A program made the position numbers and the translations under genes. The notes beneath the pieces are model-generated. The model worked only from the letters and a program-made list of their open reading frames with translations. It was not told the DNA's origin and ran no database searches. A DNA stretch of 64,000 bases, from the NCBI GenBank assembly GCA_022496185.1, contig WTXG01000058.1:123967-187966 (forward strand). The letters are read 5' to 3'. Source of the DNA: Multifurca ochricompacta. Taxonomy: Eukaryota; Basidiomycota; Agaricomycetes; Russulales; Russulaceae. Shown piece after piece: positions 10,647 through 21,775 of the stretch. Numbering within the stretch: position 1 is the stretch's first letter; each line of letters begins with the position of its first letter.

Positions 10647-13045
10647 ACGCCTTCTCCACTAAAATGGCGCACACTTCTTCGCTTTCCTTCATCATATTAG
10701 CCCATATATCCTGAGCCTTTTCCTCTTTTGATCGTTTATCCACAGTAGGTGGGTTATTCTGAACGGGGGTTTCTGCTGTGGTGGTTGCAGCGGCGACCTG
10801 TGCCCCCTTCTTGGGACAGTCCCGGGACATGTGCCCTAGCGCTCTGCAGCGGAAGCATCGTCCCTCCTTCATCAACGTCTGTCGCTCATCTTCTGTGAGC
10901 GCTGCCCAAGCTCGGGCCCAGTCCACTGAGGTATCCATAGCATTTGGATCCCTCTGCGCATGGTGGGCAGGCTTTATTCTGAAAGCAGCCTTCCATTGAT
11001 CTCGAGTCTTCCCTTTTTTGGTGTCAATCCCAAAGCGAGTCTGGAAGTCGAGATAATCTTGTTGTTGTCGGCGGGTGGCGTCGACCCAGCTATCCCAGTC
11101 ATGGGGGTGATGGAACTGGATTATGTTTTTGACTAGTGGGTTGGGTAGCCCTTGTGAAAAGAGGTCTAGTGTGGCTTCTTCGTCTGTGTTGTAGCCAGCC
11201 CTATTTGCCAAGCTTCTGAATTTAGCAACGTATGCATCTAGCTCGTGTAACGGGTGAAGCTCCGTGTACACTTAGAAACAGGAAGGGCAAAAGGAAATGA
11301 CCTAAGTCGTTGGGCGTACCACGGAGGCAAACGTCACGCATCAAGTAATGACCAGGAACTGTGTCACCCACTGTGGTTTTGCAACCACGATGACGGCGTT
11401 CTGAAACTGGAAGAAACTGCAGCCCCAAGAGGACAAGATCCAAAGGATCGAGTCACACAGGGAGGCAGTGATACCATTAGCACTATGTATCGAACTCATG
11501 TAGACAGTTACTCACCTGCAGCCCCAAGAGGACAAGATGGGGGTACAGGCTGTTACAGAGGTCTTATATACATTTCTCAGTGTAACGAGGTAAGTGATAA
11601 GTGTAAGCAAGAATCAGCAAGTATCAGTCAGCTGTATTGCTGACTGAGCCTTATCTTTGTGATTCGTAAGCTGCTTTACTCTGCTGACCGATCATGCTCC
11701 ACAGTGTGATGTCATAATGACGTCACTGTGGAGTAGATAACTGATATGTAGTCTAGCCCTTAGGTCTGGAACACGTCTATCTACTGATACATGTGAAACT
11801 GTGCTATAATTGGCCATGGCCCAACCTGGGCCCTTATCTAGAGCTCCACTTACCTAGAACCTTCTAGGCTGGACTCCTCTTATCTTGATAACAGCTCCAC
11901 TTGGTCTAGAACCGTCTAGACTGTGGGGCCTTGCCTATTGTGGTAAACACAATAGAGAATCGACTTGTTATTGTTGAGTGGCTCTTGTGCTGACTAAGCA
12001 GCATGTGACTATTACATGTGACTCGGTCACATGATCCATGTCACGACTACATTCCCATGATCACGTGTTGAGACTGCTGGGTAATCTTCCCACAGTCATG
12101 TGATCCAAAAGGGAGAAAAATAAAGGAAAATAAGGTAGAGCCGTGACAGCTCGCCTTTCTCCATTCTAAGGGATTTTAAATTCTCGGGCTGCCTTCTGCT
12201 TGGCCTGCCCATCCGTGAAGGCGTCTTTAAACCGTTCCGCGATGGTCTCCCAAAGACCCTCACTTGTGGTACAATGCCCGCTTTCGACTTGTTCATTCAG
12301 CCACTCCAGCTGCTCCATAGTCCAGTCATCAACCGCATCCCCCCGAATCAGGGAAAGGAACAAATTGGCATGTTGGAATGGGTTGACAATTTGTGGGACA
12401 TCATGGTTGAGTTCTTAAAGGTCGTGAACTCCAACATGAACTTTTTACTCTGCGAGCGGTCCCCAGCGAACGTCTGGGCAACACTCCTGATAATCATCCA
12501 GACGGGGGAGGGATGTTTGGTGGTGCCACCACTGGGGCTGGTGGGGCAGGGTCTGGGAGTTGGGCGGCAATGGTAGACATGGATTGATGGAATGGGGTGA
12601 CAGTGTTCGTGGATTGTACTGATATCTGGGGAGTTGTCAAAGCAGGGGCTCTGAATGTGACAACTCTGGGTGCAACCGGAGACGTAGACACTGCTAATGC
12701 CGGTGCTTCTTCTTCACTGGGTTCTTCTACGTACTCCTCTGGTTCGGAGTCCATGACAATGGCCAGAGGGTTTTCTCTCCACGGGCCTAGTCCAAATTCG
12801 GGTGGGGCAGGTCCTGTAGTGACCCAAGAGTGTCGGCTGTCCAAATATTGGATACAATACCAAACTCTTTTCTCGTCGTTGTATTCTACTGGTTGGTATC
12901 TTCTGTCGTGATAGACATAGTATCCAAACTCGGACTCAAAGTCTTTCCAGGCGGCAGAGCCAAGTACTTGCTGTGAAAGATTATTCTCGTCTCTGCGTTC
13001 GATGAGTTCTTCGTGGAAGAGGGTCTGACTGCAGCTGGAAGCCAC
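10570..13045 (-). pseudogene. Gypsy-2 gag, split by a solo LTR
   Basis: The start MASSCSQTLFHEEL at 13045 lies 7 bases downstream of the primer-binding site. The protein resembles the Gypsy-3 gag throughout (SQQVLGSAAWKDFESEFGYY, WVTTGPAPPEFGLGPW, DDWTMEQLEWLN, DGQAKQKAARE). A stop and frame change occur near 12490-12400. A solo LTR (11246-12148) cuts it between the KGELS and ELDAYVAKF segments, duplicating gctcg. The C-terminal part (from about 11245 to 10570) has a zinc knuckle RCFRCRALGHMSRDC (CX2CX4HX4C). It ends with STPCHLCVC and a stop inside the start of pol. Confidence 0.9.
11246..12148 (+). repeat. Solo LTR in Gypsy-2 gag
   Basis: It is 903 bp, starting tgtaacggg and ending gccgtgaca, flanked by a perfect duplication gctcg (11241-11245 and 12149-12153). 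The termini match the family of the solo LTR at 44695-45314. An 18-base block (agccccaagaggacaaga) occurs twice, about 102 bases apart. A tatata motif is present near 11565. No internal element sequence remains. Confidence 0.9.
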
Positions 13046-13051
13046 TGTGAG

Positions 13052-13062
13052 AGACTCGACTT
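13052..13062 (-). other. Gypsy-2 primer-binding site, self-priming type
   Basis: On the minus strand, two bases after the 5' LTR, lies aagtcgagtct. Its reverse complement agactcgactt is the motif at the predicted RNA start in this LTR family. In this element the LTR copy reads agacttgactt, one base different and still able to form a G-U pair. Confidence 0.75.
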
Positions 13063-14104
13063 GATGTTACGTCCGGTGCAGGATGTTCTGCATGACTTGT
13101 GCGACAGCGTACTATTCGGGATCGGATAAGAAACCAATGAGGCTTCTTGGAGTATAGCGGGACGAGTCAAAGTCAAAGAGGCTGTTCTCAGAGACAATGT
13201 TAAGTGGAAAGGTGTCAGAAACACTGAGACAAGCGAGTCAAGGATTCAAAGGGGATGTCCAGAAGACAGGCACCGATGTATTCAATAAGTCAAGTCTGAG
13301 GTCTACAATGTAGTTACAGCGGACTTATATACGTAATCAAATGGGTGTCTAAGGATAAGATAAGGAAGAGTTGTTACGCTCAGCTGGGCGTTTCATGTGC
13401 AACGTGCACAGGTCAGCGCGGGTCCATTACCTCAGCCGGGAGCCTAGCACAATAAGGCTAGGCTCTAGGCTACTGTCAAGCTTTGGAGTAGAATAGAGTT
13501 TGGTGCTATAACCAAGCACGGAGAGAGACGGGACGAGTCAGCCAAAGGGAGCTAATCCCCTAGGGCTGTTAAGTGGGGATCAGGCTCAGCTGCAGTGCCA
13601 AAAGCACGTCAAACAGACTGAAGCTCAAGGGAGTGAAAAAGAGGGGTCAAAGGGAAGGGCACACACCCATTGCCAGAGGCAATGGGGGTCCCTGTAGGAA
13701 TCTCAAAGGCGCAAAAGGAGGGAAAAGGCTCTGATGTATTCTGGGGTCTAAGATCTCTAGGCTGAAGGCCCAAGAGGTCAAATCTAGGGTTGTACAAACT
13801 GTCTACAGGGTCTTATATACTGTATGGGGGTCTGGTTTGTAGCTAATCAGGAACAGGGTCAGAGTCCTTATCATCCAATAGCAGATAAGATGTCAAATAT
13901 AGTCCATGATAAGGATAAGCCTTATCAGAAGCATAATCATGTGGGACAGCCCCACAGGAGTCATATCAGTGTGGGAGGATTCCCACCAGGGTCAGGGGTA
14001 AATGGGGAGATAACAGGTCCCACAGGAGTCAGGGTGGATGTGGGAATACTCCCACAGGAATCAGAGAAGCGAATGATAAGCCAGATGGGCCATGTGATCA
14101 GAAA

Positions 14105-14696
14105 TGTTACGAACCCCGTCTCTTCCTGTCTTTTTCTTCCTACCCAATGACGACCCCTCCCTACCTCCTACTCTCCACTACCAGATTACGTCTCCATCGT
14201 GGGACCCATCACGTGCCTTGCTCCCTTCCCCGTGACTGCCTTTGTCCTTGTTTGTGTTACTGTACATATGTTTGACCTGCTTTCGCTTATCTCTTATCCC
14301 TTATCTCTAAGATCGGACACTTACTTAATTCCCTATCAGAAGCGCGGCTTTACGCCCTCCGCTTTCGTATATTCGGGCCCACATGACTCCTGGTTATCTT
14401 ATCTTTAGACGCTCACTCGATTACGTATATAAGCCCGCTGTAGCTACCTTGTAGACCTCAGACTCGACTTATTGAATACATCGGTGCTTGTCTTCTGGAC
14501 TTCCCTTTGAATGCTCTAGTTCGACCCTCTCACCAAAGTACTTCGGGTACCTTCCACTCAACATTGTCTTAGAGTGCAGCCTCTTTGACTTTGACTCTTT
14601 CATAACAACCTCCAAAGGGTCTTATTGGCCCTTTACCTGATAACGAACGAACGCTGTCACACAAGTCGTGTGGAACGTCCCACACCGGACGTAACA
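14105..14696 (+). repeat. Solo LTR nested in a solo LTR
   Basis: It is 592 bp with tgttac and gtaaca ends and the perfect duplication agaaa (14100-14104 and 14697-14701). It carries tatataag and agactcgactt in the family's usual spacing. It is the innermost layer of a four-deep nest. Confidence 0.93.
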
Positions 14697-14744
14697 AGAA
14701 AGGGGTAAATGATCAGATGAAGATGCTGTGATCAGGGTCAGGGA

Positions 14745-14895
14745 TCACATGGTCCAAAGTCACATGGTCAGGGATCACATGGTCAAGGATCACATGGCCA
14801 AGGGTCACATGGCCAAGGGTCACATGGCCAAGGGTCACATGGCCAAGGGTCACATGGCCAAGGGTCACATGGCCAAGGGTCACATGGCCAGGAGT
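14745..14895. repeat. 15 bp minisatellite
   Basis: Six perfect tandem copies of cacatggccaagggt run from 14791 to 14880. They are preceded by degenerate copies and followed by one variant copy. They lie in the long solo LTR 13372-15307. Confidence 0.95.
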
Positions 14896-15595
14896 CACAT
14901 GACTGGCAGAGGGTCAAGTACAAGCCAAAGTCGTCTAGTTGTCTGGACTGGTCAGATTGGCAGGGACAATGTCAGGGGTTCCTATGGGTGTCAAGCACAG
15001 GGACAGGGTCAGGAGCAGTGGCCAAGGCATAAGCCAAGGCAGCAAGGAAGGGTGGTGTACATCCAACAGTGTAGCAGCATAACTACCAGCAGGTTAGGTG
15101 TAAATGGCAGCAAGGGAGGTCAGTCCTATGAACAATGTCACAGGAATCAGGGTAGGGTCCTGGGCACACAGGCCACAGGCATCAAGGAAGGTCCCAAGGC
15201 AACAGGCCAAGGGCATCAAAGAGTGGTCCAGAGAAGGAGGAGATCAAGGATGGTGCAAAGAATAAGGCATGGTGTGCAGGGTCAGGAAAAAGAGTAGGGT
15301 CGTAACAAGAGTCATGTGGGCCTGCATATACGAAAGCGGAGGGTGTAAAGCCTGGCTTCTGATAGGGTATTAAGTAAGTGTCCAGTCTTAGAGATAAGGA
15401 GATAAGCGATAAGGGAGAACATAAGCAAAGGTAAATAACAAGTCAACATGTACAATCAATGGTCACGAGAGGGGAGCAGGGCACATGAAGGGTCCCAGGA
15501 CAGGGACGTGATCAGGAAGTGGAGAGTGGGTGGAAGGGAAGGGTCCGTGTTAGGGAGAGTGAAGAAAAGTGGGGTGCTAGGCCCTGGTCGTAACA

Positions 15596-16041
15596 GGTAG
15601 GGAATGCTGTCGTCATTGACATCGTCGGGTTGCTCAAGAGTGAGGCTGTTGGTGGTAACATGGGGAGCACAATGGGTGTGAGGAAAGGTTCTTCAGGTAA
15701 GTTCAATCCAGTCTCTTCGGGTGCGATGTGTACAGCTTCAATCTGACTCAAGTTATTAGGGTGTATGTGGTACCAAACGCCTCAGTACCAGTCAATGGCA
15801 AGGTTAGTCTGTCAATACGGGACCCAGTAACCGCGGAAGGGGACATCTTGCTTGCGCGCTTCAAGCCAATGCGCAGATCGTTTCAGATGCTGAGGGAGGT
15901 TGTCACTGGTCCTGGGAGGAAGTACAAAAGGGAATCAGATGGAAGTCATGGTGTCAGAAGTCGGGGCAAGGGACATGTCGTTGTCTCCTTGCAGTTCTGG
16001 TGAGTTTTCTTTGTTCTGTGAAGTCTGTAAGTCTGTTCTAA
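15596..16041 (-). pseudogene. Gypsy-4 gag N-terminal part, displaced by Gypsy-2
   Basis: On the minus strand the frame near 15751-15596 (SQIEAVHIAPEETGLNLPEE) runs into the ggtag duplication. It continues in sense with the Gypsy-4 gag left of Gypsy-2. Upstream, GVWYHIHPNN echoes the RVWYHIRYS segment of the Gypsy-3 gag. Two TGA codons there (YWVPY stop QTN; DWY stop GVWY) fit former CGA arginines. The LTR 16042-17235 abuts the upstream end. Confidence 0.65.
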
Positions 16042-17235
16042 TGTCACAGCCAGGTCCGTGCTGCGTCAAGGTCAGGGGGTTATTTGAGTTCAAGCTAACT
16101 AGATCAAGATCAAGTCTTTAATCAAGACGAGTCAAGCCCTCACAAGCTAGAGGGGCACGTGCGAGATATGGGGTCAAGCAGCAACACTAAGTCCTGCCAC
16201 AAGCTTACTGAGGTTCAAAGACCTCCTAAGACGCGACTTAGAAGGCTCAAGAGGGGATTCTGTGAGTCTTGATACACCTGTATTGAGCACAGGAGAACAG
16301 ACTTAAGGTCTGTTCTCTAGAACGTAGCAGGTTTAAATACAGTTGGGTCTCTACCAAAGATAAGGGTCTAGCCAATGAAGTAAAGTAAAGTAGTATAGTA
16401 GGATGATATCATGCTGTGTCACAGCGACCTCATAGCTATGTCATACCACGTCATATAAGTACAGGAGATGGGCTAGACTTAGTTGTTACAACCTTTGCCG
16501 AGTAACCCCATCTTCTTTACCCTCCCTAACAATAACCCCTCTTTACCACCCACTCTGCACTTCATGATTATGTCTCCATCCTGGGACCCATCACGTGCTC
16601 TCCTCCCATCCCTGTGACACACTTTGGACTTGTTGACTCACCATTTGCCTTGTTTACTTCCTTTATCTTCTTATCCTGTTATCTCTTTATCTTTATGACC
16701 GGACACTTACTTAATACCCTATCAGAAGCCAGGCTTTACGCCGTCCGCTTTCATATATTTGGGCCCACCTGACTCCAGTTTCTTATCTTATAGATGCCCA
16801 TTTGATTACGTATATAAGTCCGCTGTAACTACATTGTAGACCTCAGACTTGACTTATTGAATACATCAGTGCCTGTCTTCTGGACATCTCCTTTGAATCC
16901 CTTGACTCGTCTGTCTCAGTACTTTCGGTACTTCTCCACTCACCATTGTTGTTGGGTACAGCCCCTTCGACTTTGACTCATCCCACTTATGCTCCAAGGA
17001 GCCTTATTGGTTTCTTACCTGAACCCACAAAGTCGCGCTGTCACACAAGTCATGTGGAACGTCCCGCACCGGATGTAACATTAGTACATAAGTAAACAGT
17101 AAACAAAACAATAGAGGGGTTACGCCCTCTATAGTATTCAGTCAGTTAACCTAGTTAGATAGGTTAACTGATACAACCCAGATGGTTATCAAACAGTCGA
17201 CAAGAAAAGAAAAATAAGGAAAACAAACTGTTACA
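16042..17235 (-). repeat. LTR of the tgtaac...gtgaca family, containing a nested solo LTR
   Basis: Plus-strand ends are tgtcacagcc and gttaca, the reverse of the LTR ends at 44695-45314. An internal block around acacctgtattgagcacagg is shared with 36110-36380 and, inverted, with 45030-45060. The flanks (tctaa and gtcat) are not a duplication, so this is not a simple solo LTR. It separates minus-strand Gypsy-4 gag from plus-strand Gypsy-5 gag. Confidence 0.75.
16484..17080 (+). repeat. Solo LTR of the Gypsy-1/-2 group
   Basis: It is 597 bp with tgttac and gtaaca ends and the perfect duplication ttagt (16479-16483 and 17081-17085). It carries tatataag near 16811 and the RNA-start motif in a one-base variant, agacttgactt. 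Confidence 0.93.
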
Positions 17236-17269
17236 GTCATACCACAAGACAACCAAAGAATGACCCTCT

Positions 17270-18474
17270 TAATTTAGGAGGCCCACCAGGAGGAAACCCA
17301 GGTGGACACCCTGGAGGAGATCCAAATGGGCACCCAGGAGGAAACATAGGCGGAAATCTAGGAGGAAACCCTGGAGGGAATCCAGGAGGGAACCCTGGAG
17401 GAAATCCAGGAGGGAACCCTGGAGGAAATCCAGGAGGAAACCCCCAGGGAGCTCCCATCCCAATGCCACAGGGAGGACATATGGAAGGAGCCCCTCCCTC
17501 TTATTTTGATGGCGACAGGGCCCACGCGAAACGATGGTTCGCCTTGCTCAAACTCCACTTCGCCCTTAATGCGTTCATGCCCCTAGTCCAGAATGAGCAA
17601 TCCAAGGTGGCCTACGCGTTAGGAATAATCCGAGGTCCAAAAGTAGATCAATGGGTGGAGGAACAAGTATACTGGCTGGCCGACATTAATGCAGGATGAA
17701 TCAGAGTTGTAAATGTGTGGGAAACATTCTGGCAAACATTTCTTGCCGCATGGACAGATGTCGTGGCAGGACAAAAAGCGTTACAAGCACTTGAAAAATT
17801 ACAAATGAAGGAGGGAAATATTGATGACTATATTGCCGAATTCCGTGACTTAGCAATTTGGGCCAGACTACACATTGATGACACAGCCGCACGACAATAC
17901 TTCTATCACGGCTTACCAACCCAATTGGTTGCGACAATGCTGACACAAGATCAGCCAGAAAATTTCAAAGAAGCATCAGCATCTGCCTGATGTCACCATG
18001 CAAATTGGGTTTTTATGAAAAGCCTGACTAGGAATAAAACAGTCACTACCCCATCACCTTGGGGAAATAAGTTCACGTTCTATCGCAAAAAAGACCCAAA
18101 TGCAATGGATGTGGATGTGGTTAGGAAAGCAACTACCATGGAGGAAAAGGAACAGTACCGAAAGGAAGGACAATGCTTTGAGTGTGGATGATGAGGGCAT
18201 TTGGTTCGAGATTGCCCCAATAGAAAACCCCGATCAAGCCCAAATAGCTCAGCCCGGACTGCCACCATCTCGGAAGTCCCACCCACAACTGCAGCAGTAC
18301 CCAACGGATCTAATGGAACGCCTGCAACTTCCCCAGTATTGGTCACCCCCACCATCAGCATGTCAACACTCACCACGGTCCTAAAGACAATGACAGATGA
18401 GCAATGTCTTGAGCTGCAAGACCAATTCAAAGGAAATGAGGATTTTTATATTGCCTGAATGACGCAGCCTTCAT
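17270..18474 (+). pseudogene. Gypsy-5 gag with GGNP-type repeat
   Basis: The frame starts with a Gly/Asn/Pro repeat (about 14 GGxP units, 17275-17450). It then enters a gag domain: GAPPSYFDGDRAHAKRWFA, WVEEQVYWLADIN, EKLQMKEGNIDDYIAEF. The knuckle QCFECG-GHLVRDC (about 18172-18220) has two adjacent TGA codons in place of two residues. TGA codons at 17697 and 17988 also sit at positions occupied by arginine in Gypsy-4. It ends FYIA then TGA, at the same place as the Gypsy-4 gag. Confidence 0.85.
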
Positions 18475-19853
18475 TCGGGCTCTAGTCTCACACCATGTAT
18501 TTAGATCACCACTCAAATCAATGAAATTGTTTGTTCCCTTACATGGAGTGAATCGAAAGGCCACAATAGAAGCACTAGTGGACAGCGGTGCAACTGAGAA
18601 TTTTATCAGCTACTGAGCAGTAATCAAATATCGACTCCCCATAAAACGATTAACAATTCCCAAGAAGTTACAAAACACAGATGGCTCTCCTAATGCTACA
18701 AACAAAATAGATCAATGCGTGGATCTCCTTATTACCACTGCAGAAGACACCCAATGACACTGATTCTACATAGCATCCATTGGAATAGACGATATGATCC
18801 TCGGATATCCATGGTTTGTGGCTAGCAACCCCAGTATCAATTGGACCTCAGGACAACTTGCGCAGTCAATTTCCTTCACTGTACCAGATGAATGGATCTC
18901 CTGCCTTAATATTGCACAGGAATTGGCCATCAAAGTGAAAGATAAGACAGAAAGATCTTGGGATCAGATTGTACCACAGGAGTATCATCGGCACCGAAAG
19001 GTCTTTAGCAATGAGGAAGCACAAAGGTTCCCAGCCTCACAGCCTTGGGATCATAGGATCGAATTAAAGCCAGATGCCCCTGCAACCTTGGATTGCAAGA
19101 TCTATCCACTCGGACCAGGAGAACAAGACACATTAAATGTCTTCCTGGAGGAACATTTGCAGAAGGGGTACATACAAGAGTCAAAGTCCCCTTATGCTTC
19201 TCCATTCTTTTTTATCAAGAAGAAGGATGGAAAATTATGACCGGTCCAGGACTACCAAAGATTGAATGACTGGACTATCTGGAATACATACCCACTCCTG
19301 CTGATTCCCAAGCTTATTGATCGCGTTCGAGGAAGCACGCTTTTTACAAAGATGGATATCCGATGGGGTTACAATAACGTTCGGATAGCACTAGGGCCTA
19401 GCACGAGTGCACTCATGAGTTACCTGGATCCGAACTCGTGGGTATTTAGATTAGATAATCCCATACTCGGATCCACATGAGTATGTTCCCACAGATCACC
19501 TGGAGCTGTGAGTCCTATACTCGCACGGATCCAAGTACTCGTGGGTATACTTGTAGGTTTACTTGTAAGGTTTGAGGCAGCCAGAGATCTTCATCTTGTA
19601 TACACAGAAAGAATATATATATTACTACAATCCCACGAAGTTTCAAGTCAGATCATGCATCCGATCCAAAATAAAACAAGAATCAGTTACAATATCTATA
19701 GAAATGCGAAAAAAACGCAAAAAAATGCAAAAAAACGCGAAGTGTGGGGCGTGCCGATCGGACCATGCATTGCCTTCCTATCTAGGAAGGTAAGCTTAAG
19801 AATGCATGCGTCAGCACGCATCGGTACAGAGATGCTGGGGTCACGCCTAATTG

Positions 19854-20145
19854 ATAAGATCAAAAATGCGTTCACAATTAATTAGATACTTAGGATATAC
19901 ATCTAAGTGATAAGATCAAAAATGTGTTCACAGTTAATTAGATACTTGGGATATACATCTAAGTGATAAGATCAAAAACGCTTTCACAGTTAATTAGATA
20001 CTTAAGATATACATCTAATACAAGTGATAAGATCAAAAATGCATTCACAATTAATTAGATACTAAAGATATACATCTAAGATAATACAAGTGATAAGATC
20101 AAAACGCATTCACAATTAATTAGATACAAGTGATAAAATCAATTC
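19854..20145. repeat. Tandem array of 40-66 bp units in hAT copy 1
   Basis: About five units begin gataagatcaaaa, contain ttcacaattaattagatac and mostly end atatacatctaagt. The unit resembles part of the Copia-2 LTR (aagaacgcattcataattag ... atatacatctaag). Confidence 0.9.
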
Positions 20146-20188
20146 TGCATAACCCTATATATAATATATTGTGTGTCTTTACTAGTGA

Positions 20189-20264
20189 GGCTGGGTGGCT
20201 TAGTGGTTAGAGCACCAGACTGAGCTTGTTCCCAGAGGCCTTAGGTTCAATCCATGTTTCAGCC
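20189..20264 (+). other. tRNA-like unit (SINE-like head) in hAT copy 1
   Basis: The 76 bases begin ggctggg and end ttcagcc. There is a good internal promoter A box (tggcttagtgg) and B box (ggttcaatcc), and a four-pair D stem. The anticodon stem does not pair, so this is a tRNA-derived unit and not a working tRNA. Confidence 0.65.
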
Positions 20265-21775
20265 ATTTCTGTTCTAGGTTGAGGAGCCTATTAAAAAAAT
20301 AATTTTATATAATAATATTCCCACGAGTATTCTGCGAGTACCTGTGTGGGTACCCGGGGTGCCAAAATCAATACCTGGATCTGCATGAGTATTTTCCCAT
20401 GGATCACCCGGATCCGCAAGTATCAATACCTGCGAGTTTTCCCACAGCTCTACTCAAAAAACTCATGAGTTACCCGGACTCATGCTATGCCCTAGATAGC
20501 ACCAGAAGATTGATGGAAGGTAGCTTTCAAAACAAATCACAGCCTCTATGAACCCAATGTCATGTTTTTTGGCTTGACAAACTCTCCTGCAACGTTTCAA
20601 ACAATGATGAATGCAGAATTTAGAGAAGAACTAAACAAGCATGATGCCTCAGGAAGGGCTTGGTTTACAGTCTATATGGATGATATCCTGATCCATACTG
20701 ATCAAGATCTTCAAAACCATCGCCATAAAGTGCATCACATCTTAGACAAACTCAACAACCTAGATCTATATCTCAAACTGGAAAAGTGTACCTTCGAACA
20801 AATGCGCATTGAATATCTTGGACTCATTCTGGAGGCTAATCAGGTGCATATGGATCCCATCAAAGTGGAAGGAGTTGCCACCTGGAAAATGCCTACCACC
20901 GTCAAGGAAGTCTGTTCATTCCTTGGATTTTGTCAGTTTTATCGTCGCTTTATTCAGGGGTTTAGTAAGATCACAGCACCCCTGAACGCGCTCACAAGCA
21001 TGAAAAACCCATGGCACTGGACAAGTCAGGAGCAGGATGCCTTCGATATGTTGAAACAGCGGGTCACCTCGCAACCAGTTCTGGCACAACCCAACTTCGA
21101 CAAACCTTTCATTGTAGACACGGATGTGTCTGGATATGCCCTAGGCGCCACTCTCAGCCAAAAAGACCACAAAGGCCGCCTTCATCCTGTAGCCTACTTT
21201 TCAAAAACCCTAGATGCAACTCAAAGGAACTGGGACATTTATGATTGGGAATTGTTCGCGGTTATAGTCACCCTCCGATCCTGGCGCCAGTACCTTCTGG
21301 GGGCAAGACACAAAGTTCAAATCCGCACAGATCATAACAATTTGCAATATTTTAAAGAACCCCAAAAGCTAAATCGATGACAGGCTTGATGGCTCCAAGA
21401 GCTTGCTGACTTCAAGTTTTCGCTCAAACATGTCCCAGGAAAATTACACACTGTTGCAGATATGCTCTCACGCTGACCTGATGCTGATCAGGGTGAGGAC
21501 AACAATGATGAAATCACTGTCCTACCTGCCGATCTGTTCATCCATGCAATCTCCAATGCCAAGCTCCCATTTCCTGGAACCTTAGTCAAATGCCGTGAGA
21601 TCCTCCAATGGCATCATGACCACATACTAGCGGGACACCTGGGGATAGATAAGACAATGCGAAAAGTCCAGCAAGAATATTCAGGTACCGGCTTACGAGA
21701 ATTCGTACAAGATTATGTCCGAGGATGCACTAAATGCCAAGAAAATAAGCCGAAGCTTACAAAAAAGGCCCCTTC

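Larger units (their letters stand above)
13372..15307 (-). mobile_element. Solo LTR of a related family, with minisatellite, nested in the Gypsy-2 5' LTR
   Basis: It begins tgttacgctcag and ends gtcgtaaca and is flanked by the perfect duplication agagt (13367-13371 and 15308-15312). Without its own nested insertion it is about 1.34 kb, long for this group. Its left half follows the same layout as the other LTRs read on the minus strand, including a cttatata box near 13812. The right half holds a 15 bp minisatellite. It contains the solo LTR 14105-14696. Confidence 0.85.
5292..15595 (-). mobile_element. Gypsy-2: full-length chromodomain Gypsy element with three nested insertions
   Basis: Both ends are tgttac/gtaaca LTRs and the element is flanked by a perfect 5 bp duplication, ggtag (5287-5291 and 15596-15600). 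Reading right to left it has a 5' LTR (13065-15595, interrupted), primer-binding site, gag, protease-RT-RNase H, integrase-chromodomain, the extra zinc-knuckle region, and a 3' LTR (5292-5869). A solo LTR sits in gag (11246-12148) and a solo LTR that itself contains a solo LTR sits in the 5' LTR (13372-15307). Removing the insertions leaves an element of about 7.5 kb. It lies within the Gypsy-4 gag. Confidence 0.95.
13065..15595 (-). repeat. 5' LTR of Gypsy-2, interrupted by nested LTRs
   Basis: The LTR occupies 13065-13371 and 15308-15595; the middle is an inserted solo LTR. The outer pieces join at the agagt duplication and match the 3' LTR at 5292-5869 along their length. Confidence 0.92.
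19392..20494 (+). mobile_element. hAT-like non-autonomous element, copy 1
   Basis: It is 1103 bp with inverted termini (tagggcctagcacgagt at the left; tagggcatagcatgagt read inward from the right). It is flanked by a perfect 8 bp duplication gatagcac (19384-19391 and 20495-20502). An 8 bp duplication and TAGGG ends are hallmarks of hAT transposons. Removing the element rejoins the Gypsy-5 RT. It has no transposase. Inside are short subterminal repeats (ggatccg/actcgtggg), a tandem array and a tRNA-like unit. Confidence 0.85.

Noticed and set aside
14728..15297. A 189-codon frame rich in MAKGH repeats
   Set aside because: It is the translation of a 15 bp minisatellite inside a solo LTR; the repeat length is a multiple of three, so it is open by chance.
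17237..17458. Pro/Gly-rich frame on the minus strand
   Set aside because: It is the antisense shadow of the GGxP repeat in the plus-strand Gypsy-5 gag.
20189..20264. Functional tRNA gene
   Set aside because: The anticodon stem does not pair, the acceptor stem is only partly paired, and both copies lie inside transposons.
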